Shown here one piece after another: positions 49,935 through 57,869 of a stretch of DNA of 64,000 nucleotides. The number at the start of each line of letters is the position of its first letter. The first letter of the stretch is position 1. The notes beneath the pieces were generated by a model. That model did not search any database, was not told the DNA's origin, and saw only the letters and a program-made list of their open reading frames with translations. The stretch is from Rhodobiaceae bacterium (GTDB lineage Bacteria > Pseudomonadota > Alphaproteobacteria > Rhizobiales > Tepidamorphaceae), in assembly GCA_020637895.1 (NCBI GenBank), contig JACKJP010000002.1, positions 124,001-188,000 on the forward strand. Reading direction: 5' to 3'. A program made the translations under genes and the position numbers.

Positions 49935-50936
49935 ATGAACAACCGACTTGAGACACTGCTTGCCGAGAAGGGCCATCTGTTGGCCGACGGCGCCACCGGC
50001 ACGAATTTCTTCGAAATGGGGCTTGGCCCGGGTGATCCACCGGAAATGTGGAACCTCGACCAACCCGAGAAGGTGACCAAGCTGCATCAGGATTTCGTCG
50101 ATGCCGGCTCCGACATCATTCTGACCAACAGTTTCGGCGGGACGCGTCACCGGCTCAAGCTGCACAATATGCAGGACCGTGTGTTCGAACTGAACAAGGC
50201 CGCTGCCGCTTTAGCGCGCAAAGTCGCAGACGGTGCCGGCAGGACCGTCATCGTCGCCGGCTCGGTCGGCCCGACGGGCGAGCTCTTCGAACCGATGGGC
50301 GCGCTGACCCATGAGGATGCCGTCAGTTCGTTCAGCGATCAGATCGCCGGACTGAAAGCCGGCGGCGCCGATGTGGTGTGGATCGAAACCATGTCCTCGA
50401 TGGAGGAAATCGAGTGCGCGGCAGAAGCCGCGATCGAGAACGACATGCCGTATGTCTACACCGCCAGTTTCGATACAGCCGGGCGGACCATGATGGGCGT
50501 CAAACCCGCCGATTTGCCGGGCGCGGTCGCGGAGCAGAAGCAGCAGCCTGTCGCCGTGGGCTCCAATTGCGGTGTCGGTGCATCCGACCTGCTGGTGACT
50601 ACACTGGCGATGACGGACGCAAGACCCGACGCCGTGGTGGTCGCCAAGGCCAATGCCGGAATTCCCGTATTGCACGGCGAGCATGTCCATTATTCCGGCA
50701 CGCCCGAGCTGATGGCCGATTATGTGAAGCTCGCGCTCGATTCAGGCGCCCGCATCGTCGGCGGATGCTGCGGCAATTCGCCAGCTCATGTGAAGGCGAT
50801 GCGCGATGCGATGGACGGCTACAAGCGTGGCGCGCGGCCAACCGTCGACGAGATCGTCAGCAAGCTTGGCGCGCTCGTTTCGCCGCCCAATGAAAATGCC
50901 GGCGAGCGGCGCCGCGGCGGCCGTCGCGGCCGATAA
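49935..50936 (+). CDS. Betaine/S-methylmethionine-type homocysteine S-methyltransferase
   Basis: A 333-residue zinc methyltransferase of the Pfam S-methyl_trans family. Motifs: LLADGATGTNFFEMGL at the N-terminus, the zinc ligands in VGSNCGVGA and GGCCGNSP, and LTNSFGGTRHRL. It transfers a methyl group from betaine or a similar donor to homocysteine, making methionine without cobalamin. Length matches the bacterial betaine-homocysteine form rather than MetH. A basic tail (RRRGGRRGR-like) is added. ATG 49935 has AAGGA upstream. It is followed 21 bp later by pepN. Donor identity is uncertain. Confidence 0.85.
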   Translation: MNNRLETLLAEKGHLLADGATGTNFFEMGLGPGDPPEMWNLDQPEKVTKLHQDFVDAGSDIILTNSFGGTRHRLKLHNMQDRVFELNKAAAALARKVADGAGRTVIVAGSVGPTGELFEPMGALTHEDAVSSFSDQIAGLKAGGADVVWIETMSSMEEIECAAEAAIENDMPYVYTASFDTAGRTMMGVKPADLPGAVAEQKQQPVAVGSNCGVGASDLLVTTLAMTDARPDAVVVAKANAGIPVLHGEHVHYSGTPELMADYVKLALDSGARIVGGCCGNSPAHVKAMRDAMDGYKRGARPTVDEIVSKLGALVSPPNENAGERRRGGRRGR

Positions 50937-50957
50937 CAGGCAATCGGGAGCGGCGCC

Positions 50958-53606
50958 ATGAACGATCAGACACCCTCGTCGATCCGGCTGGCCGACTACC
51001 GGCCGCCAGCCTGGCTGGTGGAACGGATCGATCTGGATTTCCGTCTGGCGCCGGAAGACACGCACGTCACCGCGACAATGGCGGTGCGTGCCAATCCATC
51101 TGTCGCGCGACCCGGACCGCTGCGGCTGGACGGTGATGGTCTGACGCTCGACAGCGTCGAGATCGACGGCATGAAACTCGCCCCCGGCGATTACGGGACC
51201 GATGCCAACGGACTGACGATTCCGATGCCGCCGCAAAGCCGGTTCAGGCTGACCGTCCGCAATCGCATCAATCCCGCGATCAATACGAAGCTGATGGGTC
51301 TTTACCGCACCGGCGGCATCTATTGCACGCAATGCGAGGCGGAAGGGTTTCGCCGCATCACCTATTTTCCGGACAGACCCGACGTCCTTGCGGTCTATAC
51401 CGTGCGGATGGAGGCCGATGTCACGGAGGCGCCGGTCCTGCTGGCCAATGGCAACCGGATCGATGGCGGGAACATCGAGGGCACCGACCGGCATTTCGCA
51501 GTCTGGCACGATCCCTTTCCCAAGCCCGCCTATCTCTTCGCGATGGTGGCCGGCGATCTCGGAGTCGTCGAGGACACGTTCATCACGATGAGCGGGCGCG
51601 AAGTGGCGCTTGCCATCTATTGTGAGCCGGGCAAGGAGCCATTGTGCGGCTACGCGATGGACGCGCTGAAACGCTCGATGCGCTGGGACGAAACCCGGTT
51701 CGGCCGCGAATACGATCTGGACATCTTCATGATCGTCGCGGTCAGCGACTTCAATATGGGCGCAATGGAGAACAAGGGTCTCAACGTCTTCAACGACAAG
51801 TACATTCTCGCCAGCCCTGAAACCGCGACCGATGCCGACTACGCCAATATCGAGGCCATCATCGCGCATGAATACTTCCACAACTGGACCGGCAACCGGA
51901 TTACGTGCCGGGACTGGTTCCAGCTTTGCCTGAAGGAAGGCCTGACCGTTTTCCGCGACCAGGAATTTTCCGGCGACATGCGCTCCGAACCGGTCAAGCG
52001 GATCCAGGACGTGCGGTTGCTTCGGAGCCACCAGTTCCCCGAGGACGACGGCCCGCTCGCCCACTCGGTCCGGCCGGAAGAGTATCGCGAAATCAGCAAT
52101 TTCTATACGGCGACGGTCTATGAGAAGGGTGCCGAACTCATTCGCATGCTGCGCTCCATCATCGGTGAGGACGCGTTCACGCGCGGCATGGACCTCTATT
52201 TCGACAGAATGGACGGTACAGCGGCGACGGTTGAGGATTTCATCGGCTGCTTCGAGGATGCGGCGGGCGAGGATCTGTCGCATTTCATGCGCTGGTACGA
52301 GCAGGCCGGCACGCCGAGACTGAGCGTAACGCGCGACTACGACGAGAAGGCGCGGCGGCTGACACTCAAGATCGACCAGCATACGCCGGCAACACCAAAG
52401 CAGATGGCGAAGCTCGCTGTGCCAATCCCGCTGCGCCTTGGTCTGGTCGGCGCCAACGGCGCCGAGGTGCCGCTTGAACCGGCTGGCGACACGACGCTGA
52501 TCGACGGCAATACGCTGGTCGTCGATGAGGCGCATGAAACGCTGGTTCTGGAAAATGTACCGCCACGCACCGTACCCAGCCTGCTACGCGGATTTTCCGC
52601 CCCGGTGCGACTGACAGATGACCTGACCGCAGAAGACCTCTCGTTCCTGATGCGCCACGACGGCGATCCGTTCAATCGATGGGAGGCGGCGCAGGCGCTG
52701 ATGAGCCGTACACTCGTGGCGGGTCAGGCGGCGCTGAAGGCCGGGCGCGAACCCCAGTTCGAGAGCGCGCTCGTCGACGCGATGCGCGAAACCGTTCTCG
52801 ATGACCGCTTCGACAATGCCTACCGGGCGCTCTTCCTGGCGCTGCCCGGCGAAAGCGAGATCGCCCAGCAGGTCGGCAAGGATGTCGATCCCGACGCGAT
52901 CCACGGCGCGGCGTCACGTCTTCGCGCAATGCTTGCCGCCGCGATGGCTGGCGACCTTGCCGATCTCGCCGGCGCACTGACGGGCAGCGATGCCTATTCG
53001 CCCGATGCGGCGGCCGCTGGGCGGCGGGCGCTGCGCAATGCCGCGTTGGGCTTTCTGGCTTCAGCTCCAGATGCCACGCATCGAGCCATCGTCGAGGCGG
53101 CGTGGCGGACTGCCGACAACATGACAGATCTGCTGGCAGCGCTGACGCTGCTCGTCCATCGTCAGCTTCCCGCCGCTGACGAAGCGCTGGCCGACTTTGA
53201 AGGCCGCTTCTCCGGAAACGCTCTTGTCATGGACAAATGGCTGACGGTGCAGGCGACCGCGCCGAATGCCGGAACCCTCGAGCGAACGCGCGACATCATG
53301 AAGTCCGGCGACTTCGATTTCGGCAACCCGAACCGCCTGCGCGCGCTGGTAGGCGCCTTCGCGACGGCAAATCCCACCCGGTTCAACCGGCCTGATGGCG
53401 CGGGCTACGAATTCGTTGCCGATACCGTGATCGCGACCGACAAGCGCAACCCGCAGGTTGCGGCCAGGCTGATGGGCGCTTTCCGGTCATGGCGTTCGCT
53501 GGAGCCCGTTCGTCGCGAAAAGGCGGAAACTGCAATTCGCAAGGTTGCGGCGACCAAAGACCTCTCACGCGACGTTTCGGATATCGTGTCGCGCACACTG
53601 GACTAG
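50958..53606 (+). CDS. pepN: Aminopeptidase N (M1 family)
   Basis: An 882-residue cytosolic zinc metallopeptidase. It shows the exopeptidase motif MGAMENKGLNVF and the zinc site HEYFHNWTGN with the distal Glu in LKEGLTVFRDQEF, as in gluzincins. Domain order: N-terminal beta-saddle, catalytic thermolysin-like domain (about 190-440), beta-sandwich, and helical C-terminal cap. It removes N-terminal residues from peptides. Full length. Its stop shares a CTAG with the convergent SulP gene. Confidence 0.95.
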   Translation: MNDQTPSSIRLADYRPPAWLVERIDLDFRLAPEDTHVTATMAVRANPSVARPGPLRLDGDGLTLDSVEIDGMKLAPGDYGTDANGLTIPMPPQSRFRLTVRNRINPAINTKLMGLYRTGGIYCTQCEAEGFRRITYFPDRPDVLAVYTVRMEADVTEAPVLLANGNRIDGGNIEGTDRHFAVWHDPFPKPAYLFAMVAGDLGVVEDTFITMSGREVALAIYCEPGKEPLCGYAMDALKRSMRWDETRFGREYDLDIFMIVAVSDFNMGAMENKGLNVFNDKYILASPETATDADYANIEAIIAHEYFHNWTGNRITCRDWFQLCLKEGLTVFRDQEFSGDMRSEPVKRIQDVRLLRSHQFPEDDGPLAHSVRPEEYREISNFYTATVYEKGAELIRMLRSIIGEDAFTRGMDLYFDRMDGTAATVEDFIGCFEDAAGEDLSHFMRWYEQAGTPRLSVTRDYDEKARRLTLKIDQHTPATPKQMAKLAVPIPLRLGLVGANGAEVPLEPAGDTTLIDGNTLVVDEAHETLVLENVPPRTVPSLLRGFSAPVRLTDDLTAEDLSFLMRHDGDPFNRWEAAQALMSRTLVAGQAALKAGREPQFESALVDAMRETVLDDRFDNAYRALFLALPGESEIAQQVGKDVDPDAIHGAASRLRAMLAAAMAGDLADLAGALTGSDAYSPDAAAAGRRALRNAALGFLASAPDATHRAIVEAAWRTADNMTDLLAALTLLVHRQLPAADEALADFEGRFSGNALVMDKWLTVQATAPNAGTLERTRDIMKSGDFDFGNPNRLRALVGAFATANPTRFNRPDGAGYEFVADTVIATDKRNPQVAARLMGAFRSWRSLEPVRREKAETAIRKVAATKDLSRDVSDIVSRTLD

Positions 53607-55321
53607 ACCGGCAAATCCTTATTGCGGATTTCATCGACGGCGTCGGCGATTGAGGCGCGGTACCGAACCAGCGGTTCGCGTACGCCATGCGTTACCAGCA
53701 TGTGCCGCGTTGCCGGGGACGCGCCGGTCACGAACATCGCGACATTCCGGCGTGCGGCCTTTCGGGCAGCGCCTTCAATCGCATGTGCGCCGGTCGAGTC
53801 GAGAAGCGCAACGGCGGAAAAGTCGATGACGAAGGCCTTGCGCTGATCGGCAATGCGATCGAGCACCGCGCCGACAGTTGAAGCGGCACCGAAGAACAGG
53901 GCGCCGCTGATCCTGTAGACGACAAGGTCGGGGTCGCTGGCCAATCCGGCGTCGAACCGGCCGCGATCTTCAATCTCGTCTGGAACGTCATCGAGTGGAA
54001 CGGGGACATCGGCCTGTACGCCGGCGTTTTCCGCCATACGGTGAATGAACAGCAGCGCGCCGATGGTGAAGCCGACGACGATGCCTTCCGTGAGATCCCG
54101 GAATACCGTCAGGAGGAACGTTGCCAGCAGTACCAGCGCGTCGCCCTTCGATGCCCGCAACAACGTTGCGAATTCATGCTTCTCGGCCATGTTCCAGGCA
54201 ACGACGGCAAGGACACCCGCGAGGGCAGCAAGCGGCACATAGGCAGCGAGCGGCGCCGCGACCAGCAGAAAGAGCAGCAGGAACAGCGAATGCATCATGC
54301 CCGCAATCGGGCCATGCGCTCCAGCGCGGACGTTCGTTACCGTTCGGGCGATCGTGCCCGTGACGCAGATGCCGCCGAACAGACCCGAGCCGATATTCGC
54401 GACGCCCTGCGCGACGAGTTCGCAGTTGGAGCGATGACGGCGCCCGGTCATGCCATCGGCGACGACTGCCGAGAGCAGCGATTCAATCGAGCCCAGCAAC
54501 GCGAAGGCGATCGCGTTCGGCAAGATCGCCGCGACTTTTGAAAAGGTCACGTCCGGCAAGGCTGGAAGCGGAAGCGAGGCTGGCATTGCACCGAAACGGC
54601 TGCCGATCGTCTCGACGGGCAGGCCCAGCAATGCGGCAGCCGTTGCTGCCACTGCGATCGCAATGATCATGCCCGGCCATCCGGGGCGCAGCTTTTTGAC
54701 CCCAACGATGATGAGGACAGTTGCAGCCGAAACCGCGACAGCCGCCGGGGTCACCGTAGGGAGCGAAGCTGCGAGCACCTGAAGCTTCGGAAGGATCGGT
54801 CCCGGCTCCTTGCCCGCCACCGTCAGACCGAGCAGATCCTTAATCTGGCTCGCGAAGATGATGACTGCGATGCCTGCGGTGAATCCCACCGTGACCGGAT
54901 AGGGGATGAATTTCACATACGAACCGAGCCGCAGCAGTCCGACAATCGCCATGATGAGGCCGGAAATCATGGTGGCGAGTATGAGCCCCTCAACGCCGTG
55001 GGCTGCGACCGTCGAAGCGACGAGAACGATGAAGGCGCCCGCCGGTCCGCCGATCTGAAACCGGCTCCCGCCAAGCGCGGAGACAAGAAAGCCGCCGACG
55101 ATCGCGGTATACAGACCTCTGTCGGGGGTAACACCGGAAGCAATGGCAATCGCCATCGATAGCGGCAGCGCGACGACTGCAACCGTCAATCCGGCCAATG
55201 CATCGGCACGAAAATCGGCGAGGCCGTATCCCTCGCGCAGCACCGTAAAGAGCTTTGGCGTGAACAACGCCGCAAAATTGCTTCCGGCGCTTCCACCGCT
55301 GCCGCGTGCCACACTTTCCAT
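53603..55321 (-). CDS. SulP-family anion transporter with STAS domain
   Basis: A 572-residue inner-membrane transporter: about 10-12 helices starting with DALAGLTVAVVALPLSMAIA and GLYTAIVGGFLVSALGGS, the conserved QIGGPAGAFIVL and ADGMTGRRHRSNCELVAQG, then a cytosolic STAS domain (about 445-560) with ALLDSTGAHAI. The family moves sulfate, bicarbonate or related anions; no sulfate-assimilation gene is adjacent. The 22-codon extension before ATG 55321 was dropped. It is convergent with pepN and divergent from the sensor kinase. Confidence 0.9.
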   Translation of the reverse strand: MESVARGSGGSAGSNFAALFTPKLFTVLREGYGLADFRADALAGLTVAVVALPLSMAIAIASGVTPDRGLYTAIVGGFLVSALGGSRFQIGGPAGAFIVLVASTVAAHGVEGLILATMISGLIMAIVGLLRLGSYVKFIPYPVTVGFTAGIAVIIFASQIKDLLGLTVAGKEPGPILPKLQVLAASLPTVTPAAVAVSAATVLIIVGVKKLRPGWPGMIIAIAVAATAAALLGLPVETIGSRFGAMPASLPLPALPDVTFSKVAAILPNAIAFALLGSIESLLSAVVADGMTGRRHRSNCELVAQGVANIGSGLFGGICVTGTIARTVTNVRAGAHGPIAGMMHSLFLLLFLLVAAPLAAYVPLAALAGVLAVVAWNMAEKHEFATLLRASKGDALVLLATFLLTVFRDLTEGIVVGFTIGALLFIHRMAENAGVQADVPVPLDDVPDEIEDRGRFDAGLASDPDLVVYRISGALFFGAASTVGAVLDRIADQRKAFVIDFSAVALLDSTGAHAIEGAARKAARRNVAMFVTGASPATRHMLVTHGVREPLVRYRASIADAVDEIRNKDLPV

Positions 55322-55453
55322 TGCCGGCAAACCCCTCGCCCCTGATTTCCCAAATGCGCACCAAGGGTCAATCTCTGGATCCAGCATGCGACCTGAGAAC
55401 GACCCGTTGCAAGTCAGGATGGCTACGCATGCGGCGAGATCCTTCTGCGGGCG

Positions 55454-55468
55454 TTAATCATTTTTTTA
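55454..55468 (+). promoter_or_regulatory. Near-consensus CtrA box upstream of the PleC-like kinase
   Basis: TTAA-N7-TTTA, one mismatch from the CtrA consensus TTAA-N7-TTAA, in the divergent spacer 118 bp before the kinase start. Just beyond it GAATCGG recurs in direct or inverted form four times within about 100 bp. CtrA regulates cell-cycle genes in alphaproteobacteria and PleC-type kinases act upstream of it, so the site is plausible, though a single 15-bp match is weak. Confidence 0.3.
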
Positions 55469-55585
55469 CGCAACCGCGAATCGGAGGGCTGGACACGGCG
55501 AATCGGGTCTGATTCCTTATTGACGATTCGGATTGATGCGGTTGCGGCGAAGCAGTGTCGCCGCGGTCCGAATCGGGGGTCAAAA

Positions 55586-57865
55586 ATGGCACATATGCGG
55601 CCGATGTCGCGCGATTCGCGCAACGGATTTTCTTTGCCTTTTCTGGCATTGCTGATGCGCCGCCAGAACTGGCCGCTGCTCAGCCATCTCGACCGTTTTG
55701 AAGCCATCTTCCGCCGGGCGACAGCGCCGTTGATGATCGTCTTCTTCCTGCTCGTGGCTGTCGCGGCGATCGTCAATATCCAGCAGACCCACAACGACAT
55801 GGTGGAGCGAGCGCGTACCCGCATCAATCTGGCGGCGGATGCGCTGGCCACCTCCATTTCACGCGGAGCCGGCAGTCTCGACGAAACCGCATTCCGCCAG
55901 GCCCAGGCCATCATCAACGGCAGCCGTGCCGAGCAGATCCAGGGCTATGCCATTGCCATCACGCGCGCCGGCGGACAGATCATCGCGACCAACAACGACA
56001 TGCTGCCGGCGATGAACAATCTCGCCGTCCTGCTCGGCGACGCCATGCCGGTCGCTGTCTTCGGCGCACGGGCAGGGGTAATGGAGACCGACATCGGGGG
56101 CGACCGTGCGCTGGTCGCCGTGCGTGACCTTCCGGCTCCCTATGCGCAGATCGCGGTCGTCTTCCCCTACCGGCATATCTGGGACTGGACGTGGGATCGC
56201 GCGCAGCTGCCCACGCTGATCTTCACCGTGACGGACATTCTGCTGCTGCTGCTCGGCACGGCCTTTATCTGGCAGACCTGGCGGCTGCATGAGTCGCTTG
56301 CGGTCCATGCGGCAACGCGCTCACGGCTGGAGACGGCGTTGCGTCGCGGCCATTGCGGCCTTTGGGACTGGGACATACCGCATGGCCGGATATTCCTTTC
56401 CGCCTCGATGAGCTCACTGCTGGGCATGGGGGAGCGCGACCAGATTCTCTCTTTCAGCCAGTTTCGCGAACTCGCACATCCGGACGACGCCGATCTTCTG
56501 GCAATTGCCGTCGGCATCAATGACCGCTCACTTGAAACCATCGACCGGAGCTTCCGGATGCGCACCGCCGAAGGCGGATGGATATGGGTGCGGGCACGTG
56601 GCGAAGTCCATGTGGAAGGCGAGGATGGACCGCATCTCGTCGGCATCGCCATGGACGTCTCCGAGCAGAAGCGTATCGCCGAGCGATCCGCTGTCGCTGA
56701 TGCGCGGCTTCGCGACGCTATCGACGCGATCTCGGAGGCGTTCGCGCTATGGGACCGCGAAAGCCGGCTCATCATGTGCAATCTCAAGTTTCTGGAGATG
56801 AACGAACTCGATCCGGAGGCGGAACTGGCGGGCCGGCCCTACAACGAACTTTTCCCGACGGCTGCGCAGGCTGGCGCGCCGCTGACCGCGAAAGGAAGAA
56901 GCTTTGAAACGAAGCTCGCGGGCGGTCGCTGGTATGCCATCAACGAACGGCGCACCAAGGATGGCGGTCACGTGAGCGTTGCCACCGACATCTCCGCGAT
57001 CAAGCGGCATGAGGAAAAGCTGGTCGACAGCGAGCGGACGCTGCTGGCAACGGTTGCGGATCTGCGCCAGTCGCGCAAGCAACTGGAACTTCAGGCCGGC
57101 GAACTGGTGGAACTGGCTACCCAGCATGCGGCCGAGAAAACGAAGGCCGAGCAGGCAAACGAAGCCAAGTCGCGTTTCCTGGCCACGATGAGCCACGAAT
57201 TACGTACGCCGCTCAATGCGATCATCGGCTTTTCGGAGATCATGCAAAGCGGCGCGTTCGGCCCGCTCGGCTCGGGCCGCTATGAGGAATATTGCCGCGA
57301 CATCAGGACGAGCGGCCAATATCTGCTCGACGTCATCAACGATGTGCTCGACATGTCGCGGATCGAAGCCGGCCGCATGGTCCTCGACTGCTGCAAGGTC
57401 GATGTGAGCGAAATCGCCGATGAATGCGTACGCATCAATGCCCAGCGCGCGCAGGAAAAATCCATCGAGCTCAATGTCGAGATCGAAGAGGGGCTGGTCC
57501 TGCAGGGAGATCGGCGTGCGCTCAAGCAGATCCTGCTGAACCTGCTGGCGAACGCCGTCAAATTCACGCCGGAGCCGGGACGCATCGATGTTCGGGCGCA
57601 CTCACGTCGCGGCGCGATCCAGATCGCCATTCAGGATACCGGTATCGGCATTCCGAAATCGCAGATCGGCAAGCTAGGCAGGCCGTTCGAGCAGGTGGAA
57701 AACCAGTATTCGCGTCAGTTCCAGGGGTCCGGCCTTGGTCTTTCCATCGCCCGCTCACTGACCGAACTGCATGGCGGCAGGCTGCGGATCGTTTCCTGCG
57801 AGGGCAAGGGTACGATCGTGTCGGTCCGGTTGCCGCAATGCGCCCGCGCCAACGCTGAAGCCTGA
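55586..57865 (+). CDS. PleC/DivJ-type PAS sensor histidine kinase
   Basis: A 759-residue membrane kinase. Helices at about 47-65 and 211-230 enclose a periplasmic sensor; then two PAS domains (about 255-365 and 375-475), a coiled coil, HisKA with phospho-acceptor His537 in MSHELRTPLNAIIGFSE, and HATPase_c (NLLANAVKFTP, DTGIGIP, GSGLGLSIARSL). The stretch after the His (FGPLGSGRYEEYCRDI, then YLLDVINDVLDMSRIEAGR) is the spelling shared by PleC, DivJ and PdhS kinases that act on DivK/PleD. This strongly suggests cell-cycle or polarity signalling. No response regulator partners it directly; it converges on glnE with a 4-bp gap. An ATG 22 codons upstream is also possible. Confidence 0.88.
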   Translation: MAHMRPMSRDSRNGFSLPFLALLMRRQNWPLLSHLDRFEAIFRRATAPLMIVFFLLVAVAAIVNIQQTHNDMVERARTRINLAADALATSISRGAGSLDETAFRQAQAIINGSRAEQIQGYAIAITRAGGQIIATNNDMLPAMNNLAVLLGDAMPVAVFGARAGVMETDIGGDRALVAVRDLPAPYAQIAVVFPYRHIWDWTWDRAQLPTLIFTVTDILLLLLGTAFIWQTWRLHESLAVHAATRSRLETALRRGHCGLWDWDIPHGRIFLSASMSSLLGMGERDQILSFSQFRELAHPDDADLLAIAVGINDRSLETIDRSFRMRTAEGGWIWVRARGEVHVEGEDGPHLVGIAMDVSEQKRIAERSAVADARLRDAIDAISEAFALWDRESRLIMCNLKFLEMNELDPEAELAGRPYNELFPTAAQAGAPLTAKGRSFETKLAGGRWYAINERRTKDGGHVSVATDISAIKRHEEKLVDSERTLLATVADLRQSRKQLELQAGELVELATQHAAEKTKAEQANEAKSRFLATMSHELRTPLNAIIGFSEIMQSGAFGPLGSGRYEEYCRDIRTSGQYLLDVINDVLDMSRIEAGRMVLDCCKVDVSEIADECVRINAQRAQEKSIELNVEIEEGLVLQGDRRALKQILLNLLANAVKFTPEPGRIDVRAHSRRGAIQIAIQDTGIGIPKSQIGKLGRPFEQVENQYSRQFQGSGLGLSIARSLTELHGGRLRIVSCEGKGTIVSVRLPQCARANAEA

Positions 57866-57869
57866 TCGA

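Noticed and set aside
49189..49938. 249-codon + strand frame across the copper genes
   Set aside because: Gly/Arg-rich shadow overlapping PCu(A)C and the DUF2946-like gene in the opposite strand.
50742..52535. 597-codon antisense frame over pepN
   Set aside because: Arg/His-rich shadow of a well-defined aminopeptidase; no start signal.
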